Shown piece after piece: positions 34,749 through 49,944 of a stretch of 64,000 bases of DNA (within the stretch, counting starts at the first letter, position 1; every line of letters starts with the position of its first letter). The DNA comes from Cryptomeria japonica (taxonomy: Eukaryota > Streptophyta > Pinopsida > Cupressales > Cupressaceae). Under the pieces are notes generated by a model. It searched no databases. It was not told the DNA's origin and saw only the letters and a list, made by a program, of their open reading frames with translations. A program made the position numbers and the translations under genes. The stretch lies in contig NC_081413.1 of the NCBI RefSeq assembly GCF_030272615.1, positions 336,469,302-336,533,301 on the forward strand. Reading direction: 5' to 3'.

Positions 34749-37700
34749 TGTAGTACCCCTACCGTAATCGATCTCTAACCTTGGTTTAATCTTGATTAGT
34801 TTATCGTGATATTATGATTATAATCAGATGTTGATTTTACGCATAGCTATTGATGTGGTTCTCACACTAGTTATATGCAGATTTTCAGTGTACCTATTTC
34901 GTGATTTTAGTATCGGATTAATGCTTTCATTAGATTTTATAAATGTATGCATGTATGATCGTTGGCTGCAGGAGATTTCAGGTACGAAGTCACATGAGTG
35001 CGAGGTTTGTCGTCACCTGGTTTTACAGGTTTGAGCATACCTTTTTAATCCCTAGAGTCGGATTAGGTGGTCGTAAGACCTTAGTCGGCCTTAGTTGTGC
35101 TCCAGTGAGCATCGCCAGTCGTCGTCGGTAATCCCTTCTTGCTTGGGTTTGCGAGTCGTCTGTTTGGTTGACCTTCTCGATTTGCGTGCATGGTGTGATT
35201 GGTTAATTTGATTAATTAGTCCTTAATAATTTTCTTTATTAAATATATGCGTTTGTGCATTGAGGATTAATGGATTTAAATTAATCAGGTATTCGTTATG
35301 CGATTTTCGTTGTTAATGAATTGCCTGTTTTAAATTTGGAGTAAGTTTGATTAAATGACTGTTTTCGAATATTTAATGCATTTTATATATGCTGATGAAA
35401 TGAAGTTTTGTACTTTATCGCAACAGAATTTTATTGAAATCTGTTGGATTATTATATTAGAAAGGTTAAATTTGTTTAATTGAGAAAATCGTCTTGAATT
35501 GATAAAGCAAGTTAAATTGTTAATAATTAGAAAAGGATTAATTTTATGAATTATTTGTAAATAAAAGATTTTATTCCAAAAATAGAAATTTGGAGTCAAC
35601 TCTTCCATATTACCCAAAAATTTGGGGAAATTGGAAGGGGATGGACATTTTTGGGGGAATTTTTAGATGGAAAGAAAATTGGGAATGATTTTGGAGGTTT
35701 TGGGAAGGAATGATGCTGGACTTGGCAGGATTGGGCTCTCCCTCAGCCATACCAGGATTGCGAATTAAGGTAGGATTCTGAATTTGTTTTTGAAAATCAA
35801 TTTGATTGTTCATTAAGAATTTGGCTGGAAATTTTAATGGAAATGGGTATTTTCCTCATTGCTGTTGGGTGTTTGTAACCCCTGTTTTGGAATGGATGAA
35901 TACCTTCAAGAATCTTGTTACCAAATCAAATTTCGTGGAAAATGGATTTCATTATAAACCGAAATTTATGAACAATTTCGTTGTTGTTTCAAAAGATGAA
36001 TGGGGGAGATTTTGAACTATGTTCTATATGTTTTTTTTTCAACGTTGTGTTTTAATTTATAGCGCTGTGTATATACCATTTTATACCCGTGTATTAATCC
36101 GTGAGCAATATTATCGTTTTTTTTTTGCTGTGCGTTGTCATTGTATGGGGCGGATCTGGGCGTTTATTTTATTTGTTTTGGACTGTGTTTTGGGGTTGGA
36201 GGCGGGGAGCGGAGCTCCCCCGCTCCTCCTCCCCTCCTCCCCCGCACGTCCACCGGTTCTCCGCTCGCACCCCCCACCCCTTACCTCCGCTCGCCTTCGC
36301 TGTAGCTTCGGCTGCGGCCCACAGCGGTGGCCGCAGGGGCCGCGGTGGCCGCAGGGCGCCGCGGCACCACCGTGGGCGCCGCCTGCGTAAGGTTACCCTG
36401 CGGCGAGGGTTAGGGCACGGCCCGCCCTCGCCCTAATTTTTTTTGCATGCGTTTTCCTTGTTAAACATAGTTTTTAAAATGTTTTTTTTTTAAAATGCAT
36501 TTTTTTTATCATTCAAGAAAAAAGCATATGTTATGTGAGGACTTTTGGATGTATGCTATTTTAATGTCGAATATTATAAAATGGGTTTTTGTTCCTTTAA
36601 TGTATGTTTTTCCCCATTCAAAAACAAAAAAAAAACAAAACATGTGATTATAATATTATTTTAATGATAAATTAATTAGTTCTTAAATCTGATTAAGGAG
36701 GCATAATAGTGGCAAATGCTAGTTGATATTGATTAATGTTATTATGGAGTTTATAGGCTATTTTCATTCAACTTCATTTCGTGACTTTGCCCCTTTTTAA
36801 TTAAGTTTTACAACTGTTATTTCGCAATGGATTATTGTTGTTTTGTTCTCATCATTTGAGTGATTGAAAGTAGTGAAATATTTATCGTTGGGCAGTGAAA
36901 ATTTAAACGATATGTTTTTTGATAACGATTATCTTCATTTGGACTTCTTTTTTTTATATTTATATTTCCATGATCCGTATGGTACATCTGGGCTTGAGAA
37001 ATAATACGAAACTGTAGAGGTTGGTTTTAGCCCAGTATGTTAATGACGTTCTATTGGAGATTAAATATCTTATTTTAATTGATTAATGATTGTCTGAATC
37101 TTAATAATATGAATTGGTTAAAACTCATTACGGCTTAGTTTGCCTGTTCGTTGTTTGAATTTTAACGAGTTAGAAAACCAAGAACGACTTATCCCTTGAT
37201 AAGGTAGATGAGTGTAAGTTGTTTTAGATCTTGTAGAAAACTTGATCGTCGTTTAATGATTAAATCAAATTGAGGAAATATTGTCTTTTCTGATTATTGC
37301 ATTGCGAGTTTAATTTCTGTATTCGCCTTTAATTATGAAATGGCATGTTCTGCTTTGTTTAGAAGGACCCTGTCGTATGGATGATTGGGCGTCCTTATTT
37401 CAGTCCTCGAATTTTGAGTTGAATATGGTATTGTGATGTTGTCTTAGTTGGTCATATCCTCTTCTGTGAGTCGTATTTGACCTGATGATTGTTTCTCCTT
37501 CTTGAACTCCGTTCGTCTGACCATATCTATTCCTTGGTTTTGAGTTCGTCTGAGTTTAGTCTAGTGTCGTATGGGAAAGTGGCTTTCGATTGGGGGCCGC
37601 GCCCAAAGTGGCTGCCGGGTAACCCGTCGAAAGTGAGTCTAATAAGTGATAACCTAAGTAGATTAGAAAATAATTTATAAATAAGATAATGTGCCTCACA

Positions 37701-38968
37701 CATGGGACGAGTGCTAGCACAGACTCGACATGCTGTGAGAAGGCCTGAAATGGCAAACCATCTTCCTTGTCTTCACGAGAGGATGTGTGGGTCCACACGA
37801 GGCTTGGATGGGCCGGAAGTTCGGATTAGGTTGCCAGGGTTACCAGTGTATGGGCCGGGATCTATGAAGACTTGCCATGGTATCCATACCAGGTTGTGTG
37901 ATGACACTTGTCCCTACGTTCGCTAGTGTGTTGTTGTTTGTCCTGTTTTGAGTACCTTTGTGAGTCGTCCTTTGTCGCTGCCCTTGTGAGTGTCGGTTTC
38001 ATGCTAGACCTTGGGTGGTGGTGGCTCAGTTTTATGGATGCTCTCTTGGACCTCTTGTATTAGTTTTGATTATGCTCAGCTGGATCCTGTTCCTTGTAAG
38101 GATCGTTTATGTATTTATTGACCGATGTGGTCGTTGTATATTGCTTATGTATCGCCTTGACGGCTGGATAGTACTTGGTGTAACCTCTTGTACTCTTAAC
38201 CTTATTATTTATCCGAGGGGGTCTTGCAGTTGAGCAGACCCGGAGATGTAGCCCATTAGGGGTGAACTCCGAGATCATTATGGTGTTATGTGATGCGTTC
38301 TTTTACGTCTCTTATTTCAGCTTTATCATGTATGATTAATTTATGTAAAATGGTTAAGTGGATAATGGAATTAACTCTAAATGCTTATATTCAGTTCTAT
38401 CTTGAATGCCATGTTAATCGAATGCATAATTGGTTGAGATGCGATTTATCGTAATGCATGTGTGAATTCGTCCTTTTAATGCAATAAGTTGGAATATGGA
38501 ATAATGTAACTTAGAGTAATGAATTATACTCAGTTGTTGTTGAGAAATTAAATATGCTTGGAAAGATCTCGTGTTATGATGAAATCCTAATGTATTAGAT
38601 TGTTAGATGTATAGTTTGTAATTTTAAATTGAAAAGCTTGAATGAGGTTGATGAATGGAACTTAATGGATGAATCTTTGTTATGATTTATATTTCCGTCC
38701 TTTGAAAGAAATTATCCTGTTATGAATTATCTCATTATTAAGATATTCAGCTTTTGGATTTATTGTGTGAGTTAAATGAATTTTGAAATTAAGTAATCTC
38801 GTTGGGAAACTCTTTAGGAGTTAGTTGAAGTCTTCCGCTATGTAATCTGAATCTTTGGTATCTTGTTGCATCTTATGTGTTGTAACTTTAAAAAAAAAAT
38901 AAAAATTATTGCACTCTATTCTTGTGTTATGGCTTTATCCCTTCGGGGTTTCCTGGCGGGGCATTACA
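34749..38968 (+). repeat. LARD-A 5' LTR
   Basis: 4,220 bp, starts TGTAGTACCCCTACC and ends GGCGGGGCATTACA. TATA-like words GTATATACC and TTTATACCC (about 36070-36090) lie just before a GC island (36199-36436), which would suit a promoter and transcript start there, but this is inference. Small open frames in it (for instance 34828-35034 and 37489-37680) recur in the other LTR and are not convincing genes. Confidence 0.93.
36199..36436 (+). repeat. GC/CpG-rich island in LARD-A 5' LTR
   Basis: About 240 bp of very high GC in otherwise AT-rich DNA, with a C-rich first half and GGTGGCCGCAGG words in the second. CTGCGGCC...GGCCGCAG forms an 8-bp stem with a 9-base loop at about 36312-36336. The 5' LTR has an extra GGTGGCCGCAGGG-type unit that the 3' LTR lacks. 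Frames here encode only Pro/Arg/Ala-rich low-complexity peptides. Confidence 0.85.
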
Positions 38969-38970
38969 TT

Positions 38971-38982
38971 TGGTATCAGAGC
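38971..38982 (+). promoter_or_regulatory. LARD-A primer-binding site (initiator tRNA-Met)
   Basis: TGGTATCAGAGC, two bases after the 5' LTR, is complementary to the 3' end of plant initiator tRNA-Met, the usual primer for minus-strand DNA synthesis. It is followed by a 10-bp palindrome TGTTGCAACA at about 38986-38995. Confidence 0.95.
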
Positions 38983-41900
38983 CCATGTTGCAACATTGGG
39001 ATCTCTGGTGTCGCGTGTGCCCTCTATTTGTGTGAGGTGTATCGACCTTATGCGTTTGCTTGCCCTCCTTTTGCATGTGAGTGATTGAGCAGACCTTAGC
39101 TGGTGGGTAACGTGTGTGTGTGTTCACACCTCGTTTTCGCCTTCTTGATGATGGTGTTTGAGTGTTTATATGTGCGAATTGTGTTTGTTTAAAGATTATG
39201 ATTTAGCTTAATGTTGTCCACTTGAAAGTCTAGTATGGCAATTATTGAATGCTTATTTTGTAGAAAATTAAATGATTATCACCATTCCTCTCTCTTCTGG
39301 AAATTAAAATGAATAGGATATGTGTAATTATCTTTGATTCGAGTTTTTCCTGTTTGCAAGAGAGAAAAGGGTGTGACTTCTTGAACCCTTGTATGAGCCT
39401 TATGTTGCTTATTTTTTTTAGATTATTAAAGGGCTATGGGTTTTAAAATTTAGTTGGGCGAATGGGAGAAAACTGTATGTGTGTGTTTAAAGAATTCTCC
39501 ATATGTGTTTTGTAGGAGTAGCATGATTAAATTCTACCTTAGTAAGGTGCATTGCTCTGCGAATAGTTGAATTATGTGATATTGCTTGGTTTGTAGAAGA
39601 AGTACTAAAAAGAGCATGTTATTGTAGCTTCGAGAAATTATTAATGTGTTCTCTGAAAGATTGATTTCTGTGTTTTCCGAAAGATTGTTTTTTGTGTTTC
39701 ATTTAACCAGTTGATTGAAGATTTGTTTTAGCAAATGCTCCATTGAACTCGCTTTTGGGTATATGTAATTACCTTAATGTGTTTAGAAAATGCGAATGGA
39801 AAGCTTGTTTGATGTGCGTGCATTAATATGTTTTATTTGGGTAATAGCTCTTTGCTTATCTTTGATCGTAATGTGATCTTTTCTAATCAGTTGCAAATTA
39901 TGACACGTGTCTATATTGTATTATTATAAGTGAGTGTTCTTATGAGGTCTTGCATTATCGAAAAGATTGCCTCTCTTGATCTCTGTTCTGTTTGGAAAAC
40001 TAGAACCTCCTGTTGCAACCATAATTATTGGAAATGTTTTGTGAGGCTGATTGTCATCCTTCTTAACGGTAGCGAAATGAAAACCGTGTAATTGAAATGA
40101 TAGGCTTATAGTGAGAAATTTAATATTATAGCGTGATCTTGATTGATCTTGTGTCTTTGTAGGAAACAGTTTGATTATCAAACTCTCTTTCCCTTCTCTT
40201 TGCCTAATCATGAGATTTTTTTTAGAAATGGTATTAAGAGTACATTGATTTTAAATAGAGTGTTTATAAAACATGTGAAATTGTTGTTTGCTTTTGGCTT
40301 CATAGTGATAGATGAAAGTCTTAAGCTTTAGAAATGAATTTGCTTAGCTAGTAATTTAATTATGAATGCTTAGTGAGATTCGAGAAAGTTATAGGAATGA
40401 TGTTAATTCCTTACATAATTGTGAATTGTTAATAATTTCAGTACTTGAATCTAGAGTAAATTCGATTCAGTTAATTGTATAGAAAGCATAATTGGAATCT
40501 TCCTTGTATAGATGTTAGCGTACTGAAAAGTACTCCCCATAAATGTGATTAAACCAGTGCTGGTGTAATTGTGTGTATTGTAAGAAACCAGTGCGTATTC
40601 TATGTGCCCATGGATTGGTGAAGTAATCAACCATGGAGAATATGTTGTTTATGAGTATGGGAAACCATACTGTTTATGTAATGTTGCTTATTTGTTCCCT
40701 ACTGAGTACCAAACCTCGGGTTGTGGGTAACTCGGTATGTTAAGGGGTAGTATTCGAAGCGACCGTTCCTTGAATAGTATGGATTGGCGTGCGAGTAATG
40801 TCGACGCGAAGCGACTTTAGCTTCTCTACTTCGAGGAATGATATAGTTGTACTACTAAACTGTATCAAGGTGTACTCAATACTTTCCCTTTGATGAACCT
40901 ATTTATAGGTTTATGTGTGTTAGCCTATTCTCTTCCTTATCTGAGCATTTTGTAATGGTGATTCTTGTATATCATGATGGTATTATTTGTAGGATCCTTT
41001 GCCTTGTCTTCATGAAAGGTAGGTTTATTCGCATGTGCTGCCAGTTAGTTTGTGTTGGTGGGCATGTGGGTGGACCAGAGTCATGTATACCTCTGACTTA
41101 CGGCGAGTCTCCTTCTAGATACGTCGCTATGCGGGATGTGGCTTGCGCGTGCTTTTTCCGCGAGGTGCACTACCATGCGGGATACGTCCATTGTGTGTTT
41201 TCTCCACTTGGGGTATTGCCATGCCACGTGATGACGTGATGCGGGGTGATGTCGAGGTGCACACCGCCATGCCATGTGGATAGTGTGACTATGTCGCACC
41301 ACATGATGAGCTACTGCAATAGCTAGTCAGTTGTTCCTTCCTTCCTCGTTGGTGGCTAGATGCTAGTCACACAGTGATGTTACGTGCAGTTGTGATATTC
41401 TTTATATTTCTTTGGGGATCAGCAATTTATTTTACTTTGACTTTGAAGGTTTAGCCACGATCTTGTGATCTTTTGCACTTTGATTTGGTGTTGAAATTCC
41501 GGATTATTTTCTTACCTTACTGTTGGAATTGAGGATTTATTATCTTTATTCATCTGTACTTTGGTGGCTAACCTGGTTTATCCTTATTGTTTTCGGATGC
41601 TGGTCTTGTGTTGCAATGTGAATTCCTCTCCAAGAACGTAGGAGACGGGCTTGGATGAGTGTATACGAGGAAGTAGACGCAAGGAACCTTGAGGATGGAG
41701 GTATGTGAGGCTGTGAAAGCAGCTAGTATCCACTACCTACCTATGAGTGGTGACTATCTCTTGGAGGCTAACCACCTTGCACAACAAGGGATATTCACAA
41801 AGGTCTTGTATGGAAGGTAGCGCCGCTATGGTGTACCTAGCACCATCAAGCCTTTGAGTGAGATATTGGATTCTTGTGATCATTTTGTTGTTCTGAGATC

Positions 41901-42548
41901 AGGCATTGAGATGCTGATCGTGCATGTTATCCTTGACCGAGCATTAGACATGCTCCCATGTGGCCTTTTCTGTTATGCATTCCAGTTATGTGGATGGTTA
42001 TTATTTGTATCATGGAGAAAATTGTGTTAACTTGTCACTATGTTATGGGACATAGTCATTGGAAAGGTTTTCTTATGCCTGGCAAGTGTAACCATTGAGT
42101 TATTTATGTTGCTCTTATTTCATGAAAGTTTATATGGTTGTAGAAATTGATATTTTGAGCTAGTTCTATGATTTAAGTCTATGAATTAGATGGATTGGTA
42201 AAGGAAATTGATCTTGATGGCATGTGTTCCTGTCATTTTGGGTTGATGATTATGGTAATTGTTGTTTACCTCTTAGTAATGTTTTAATTTGGTGCAATGA
42301 AAGGAAGGAATTTCCTGTTTCTCTGCTATGATTGTGGAAAATTCCTAGGATATCTTTAAGGAACGTATGTTTTAGATGTATCTTGCCAATGGATAATGGC
42401 GTTTGTAAAGGATTTTGCAATTATATTTCATTTATTTATGGAAAGATTTCTATGTGCAATTTGATCTTTGTTGAATGAGTTTCAGGGCTGATGCGTACGA
42501 CATGTTCTCCATCTAGCTTTACGACTTCCAGGAGTAAGTCGGAACCTA
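38983..42548 (+). other. LARD-A internal region, non-coding
   Basis: 3.6 kb without retroviral-type domains. The longest plus-strand frame (40913-41239, 108 codons) has no recognisable motif and starts in sequence without coding character. Around 41115-41300 GC-richer imperfect repeats occur (ATGCGGGATGTG, ATGCGGGATACG, GATGCGGGGTGATG; GAGGTGCAC twice; CCACGTGATGACGTG with a G-box-like core). It presumably carries packaging and dimerisation signals near the primer site. Confidence 0.7.
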
Positions 42549-42559
42549 GGGGGGGAGAA
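42549..42559 (+). promoter_or_regulatory. LARD-A polypurine tract
   Basis: GGGGGGGAGAA directly before the 3' LTR start (TGTAGTACCCC at 42560), the plus-strand primer of LTR elements. Confidence 0.9.
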
Positions 42560-45500
42560 TGTAGTACCCCTACCGTAATCGATCTCTAACCTTGGTTTAA
42601 TCTTGATTAGTTTATCGTGATATTATGATTATAATCAGATGTTGATTTTACGCATAGCTATTGATGTGGTTCTCACACTAGTTATATGCAGATTTTCAGT
42701 GTACCTATTTCGTGATTTTAGTATCGGATTAATGCTTTCATTAGATTTTATAAATGTATGCATGTATGATCGTTGGCTGCAGGAGATTTCAGGTACGAAG
42801 TCGCATGAGTGCGAGGTTCGTCGTCACCTGGTTTTTCAGGTTTGAGCATACCTTTTTAATCCCTAGAGTCGGATTAGGTGGTCGTAAGACCTTAGTCGGC
42901 CTTAGTTGTGCTCCAGTGAGCATCGCCAATCATCGTCGGTAATCCCTTCTTGCTTGGGTTTGCGAGTCGTCTGTTTGGTTGACCTTCTCGGTTTGTGTGC
43001 ATGGTGTGATTGGTTAATTTGATTAATTAGTCCTTAATAATTTTCTTTATTAAATATATGCGTTTGTGCATTGAGGATTAATGGATTTAAATTAATCAGG
43101 TATTCGTTATGCGATTTTCGTTGTTAATGAATTGCCTGTTTTAAATTTGGAGTAAGTTTGATTAAATGACTGTTTTCGAATATTTAATGCATTTTATATA
43201 TGCTGATGAAATGAAGTTTTGTACTTTATCGCAACAGAATTTTATTGAAATCTGTTGGATTATTATATTAGAAAGGTTAAATTTGTTTAATTGAGAAAAT
43301 CGTCTTGAATTGATAAAGCAAGTTAAATTGTTAATAATTAGAAAAGGATTAATTTTATGAATTATTTGTAAATAAAAGATTTTATTCCAAAAATAGAAAT
43401 TTGGAGTCAACTCTTCCATATTACCCAAAAATTTGGGGAAATTGGAAGGGGATGGACATTTTTGGGGGAATTTTTAGATGGAAAGAAAATTGGGAATGAT
43501 TTTGGAGGTTTTGGGAAGGAATGATGCTGGACCTGGCAGGATTGGGCTCTCCCTCAGCCATACCAGGATTGCGAATTAAGGTAGGATTCTGAATTTGTTT
43601 TTGAAAATCAATTTGATTGTTCATTAAGAATTTGGCTGGAAATTTTAATGGAAATGGGTATTTTCCTCATTGTTGTTGGGTGTTTGTAACCCCTGTTTTG
43701 GAATGGATGAATACCTTCAAGAATCTTGTTACCAAATCAAATTTCGTGGAAAACGGATTTCATTATAAACCGAAATTTATGAACAATTTCGTTGTTGTTT
43801 CAAAAGATGAATGGGGGAGATTTTGAACTATGTTCTATATGTTTTTTTTTCAGCGTTGTGTTTTAATTTATAGCGCTGTGTATATACCATTTTATACCCG
43901 TGTATTAATCCGTGAGCAATATTATCGTTTTTTTTTTGCTGTGCGTTGTCATTGTATGGGGCGGATCTGGGCGTTTATTTTATTTGTTTTGGACTGTGTT
44001 TTGGGGTTGGAGGCGGGGAGCGGAGCTCCCCCGCTCCTCCTCCCCTCCTCCCCCGCACGTCCACCGGTTCTCCGCTCGCACCCCCCACCCCTTACCTTCG
44101 CTCGCCTTCGCTGTAGCTTCGGCTGCGGCCCACGGCGGTGGCCGCAGGGCGCCGCGGCACCTGCGGGCACCACCGTGGGCGCCGCCTGCGTAAGGTTACC
44201 CTGCGGCGAGGGTTAGGGCACGGCCCGCCCTCGCCCTAATTTTTTTTGCATGCGTTTTCCTTGTTAAACATAGTTTTTAAAATGTTTTTTTTTAAAATGC
44301 ATTTTTTTTATCATTCAAGAAAAAAGCATATGTTATGTGAGGACTTTTGGATGTATGCTATTTTAATGTCGAATATTATAAAATGGGTTTTTGTTCCTTT
44401 AATGTATGTTTTTCCCCATTCAAAAACAAAAAAAAACAAAAACATGTGATTATAATATTATTTTAATGATAAATTAATTAGTTCTTAAATCTGATTAAGG
44501 AGGCATAATAGTGGCAAATGCTAGTTGATATTGATTAATGTTATTATGGAGTTTATAGGCTATTGTCATTCAACTTCATTTCGTGACTTTGCCCCTTTTT
44601 AATTAAGTTTTACAACTGTTATTTCGCAATGGATTATTGTTGTTTTGTTCTCATCATTTGAGTGATTGAAAGTAGTGAAATATTTATCGTTGGGCAGTGA
44701 AAATTTAAACGATATGTTTTTTGATAACGATTATCTTCATTTGGACTTCTTTTTTTTATATTTATATTTCCATGATCCGTATGGTACATCTGGGCTTGAG
44801 AAATAATACGAAACTGTAGAGGTTGGTTTTAGCCCAGTATGTTAATGACGTTCTATTGGAGATTAAATATCTTATTTTAATTGATTAATGATTGTCTGAA
44901 TCTTAATAATATGAATTGGTTAAAACTCATTATGGCTTAGTTTGCCTGTTCGTTGTTTGAATTTTAACGAGTTAGAAAACCAAGAACGACTTATCCCTTG
45001 ATAAGGTAGATGACTGTAAGTTGTTTTAGATCTTGTAGAAAACTTGATCGTCGTTTAATGATTAAATCAAATTGAGGAAATATTGTCTTTTCTGATTTTT
45101 GCATTGCGAGTTTAATTTCTGTATTCGCCTTTAATTATGAAATGGCATGTTCTGCTTTGTTTAGAAGGACCCTGTCGTATGGATGATTGGGTGTCCTTAT
45201 TTCAGTCCTCGAATTTTGAGTTGACTATGGTATTGTGATGTTGTCTTAGTTGGTCATATCCTCTTCTGTGAGTCGTATTTGACCTGATGATTGTTTCTCC
45301 TTCTTGAACTCCGTTCGTCTGACCATATCTATTCCTTGGTTTTGAGTTCGTCTGAGTTTAGTCTAGTGTCGTATGGGAAAGTGGCTTTCAATTGGGGGCC
45401 GCGCCCAAAGTGGCTGCCGGGTAACCCGTCGAAAGTGAGTCTAATAAGTGATAACCTAAGTAGATTAGAAAATAATTTATAAATAAGATAATGTGCCTCA

Positions 45501-46770
45501 CACATGGGACGAGTGCTAGCACAGACTCGACATGCTGTGAGGAGGCCTGAAATGGCAAACCATCTTCCTTGTCTTCACGAGAGGATGTGTGGGTCCACAC
45601 GAGGCTTGGATGGGCCGGAAGTTCGGATTAGGTTGCCAGGGTTACTAGTGTATGGGCCGGGATCTATGAAGACTTGCCATGGTATCCATACCAGGTTGTG
45701 TGATGACACTTGTCCCTACGTTCACTAGTGTGTTGTTGTTTGTCCTGTTTTGAGTACCTTTGTGAGTCGTCCTTTGTCGCTGCCCTTGTGAGTGTCGGTT
45801 TCATGCTAGACCTTGGGTGGTGGTGGCTCAGTTTTATGGATGCTCTCTTGGACTTCTTGTATTAGTTTTGATTATGCTCAGCTGGATCCTGTTCCTTGTA
45901 AGGATCGTTTATGTATTTATTGACCGATGTGGTCATTGTATATTGCTTATGTATCGCCTTGACGGCTGGATAGTACTTGGTGTAACCTCTTGTACTCTTA
46001 ACCTTATTATTTATCCAAGGGGGTCTTGCAGTTGAGCAGACCCGGAGATGTAGCCCATTAGGGGTGAACTCCGAGATCATTATGGTGTTATGTGATGCGT
46101 TCTTTTACGTCTCTTATTTCAGCTTTATCATGTATGATTAATTTATGTAAAATGGTTAAGTGGATAATGGAATTAACTCTAAATGCTTATATTCAGTTCT
46201 ATCTTGAATGCCATGTTAATCGAATGCATAATTGGTTGAGATGCGATTTATCGTAATGCATGTGTGAATTCGTCCTTTTAATGCAATAAGTTGGAATATG
46301 GAATAATGTAACTTAGAGTAATGAATTATACTCAGTTGTTGTTGAGAAATTAAATATGCTTGGAAAGATCTCGTGTTATGATGAAATCCTAATGTATTAG
46401 ATTGTTAGATGTATAGTTTGTAATTTTAAATTGAAAAGCTTGAATGAGGTTGATGAATGGAACTTAATGGATGAATCTTTGTTATGATTTATATTTCCGT
46501 CCTTTGAAAGAAATTATCCTGTTATGAATTATCTCATTATTAAGATATTCAGCTTTTGGATTTATCGTGTGAGTTAAATGAATTTTGAAATTAAGTAATC
46601 TCGTTGGGAAACTCTTTAGGAGTTAGTTGAAGTCTTCCGCTATGTAATCTGAATCTTTGGTATCTTGTTGCATCTTATGTGTTGTAACTTTAAAAAAAAA
46701 TAAAAAATTATTGCACTCTATTCTTGTGTTATGGCTTTATCCGTTCGGGGTTTCCTGGTAGGGCATTACA
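42560..46770 (+). repeat. LARD-A 3' LTR
   Basis: 4,211 bp, nearly identical to the 5' LTR over the full length. Its GC island is at about 44009-44241, with the same CTGCGGCC/GGCCGCAG stem and a slightly different repeat number. Ends GGTAGGGCATTACA. Confidence 0.93.
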
Positions 46771-46775
46771 ACCTA

Positions 46776-46885
46776 TTTCAAACACAAACCTCAATAACAA
46801 CTCAAGTCAAGAGGACATCATAGCACACCATACACTTGACTAAGAGAACCAACCATAACCAAAGATCCCAGTGTTTGCAACATGA
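46776..46885 (-). mobile_element. LARD-B internal region, primer-proximal part
   Basis: On the minus strand, downstream of the primer site, the sequence reads CTCATGTTGCAAACACTGGG and GATCTTTGG, closely matching CCCATGTTGCAACATTGGG and GATCTCTGG at the same place in LARD-A. This shows the two elements are of one family. LARD-A inserted 115-125 bp into this leader. Confidence 0.7.
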
Positions 46886-46897
46886 GCTCTGATACCA
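46886..46897 (-). promoter_or_regulatory. LARD-B primer-binding site (initiator tRNA-Met)
   Basis: Minus-strand TGGTATCAGAGC, separated by two bases (TC) from an LTR end GGCATTGCA at 46900. The spacing is the same as in LARD-A. Confidence 0.88.
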
Positions 46898-46899
46898 GA

Positions 46900-49944
<3,045 letters not shown>

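Larger units (their letters stand above)
34749..46770 (+). mobile_element. LARD-A: 12 kb non-autonomous LTR retrotransposon with 4.2 kb LTRs
   Basis: Complete element of 12,022 bp: 5' LTR (34749-38968), two-base spacer, tRNA-iMet primer site, 3.6 kb internal region, polypurine tract and 3' LTR (42560-46770), with a perfect duplication ACCTA. The internal region has no gag, protease, reverse transcriptase, RNase H or integrase, so it is a large retrotransposon derivative that must use proteins from an autonomous partner, probably gypsy. The LTRs make up about 70% of the element. By eye the LTRs differ at some 30-35 substitutions plus a few short indels in 4.2 kb, mostly transitions, so insertion was fairly recent. 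The element is intact in structure and could still be mobilised in trans. Confidence 0.92.
34744..46775. repeat. 5-bp target-site duplication ACCTA around LARD-A
   Basis: ACCTA at 34744-34748 and 46771-46775 flanks the outer TG and CA of the two LTRs. Confidence 0.95.

Noticed and set aside
34828-35034. 68-codon frame repeated at 42639-42845
   Set aside because: Repetition is due to the two LTRs; no domain, and the position in the LTR upstream region argues against a gene.
36019-36436. Pro/Arg/Ala-rich frames in the LARD-A LTR (also 43830-44216)
   Set aside because: They result from the GC island and start in T-rich non-coding sequence. Frames differ between the two LTR copies because of a small repeat indel, so no conserved product.
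38971-38982. TGGTATCAGAGC as part of a tRNA gene
   Set aside because: Only the complement of the tRNA 3' end is present, adjacent to an LTR end, so it is a primer-binding site.
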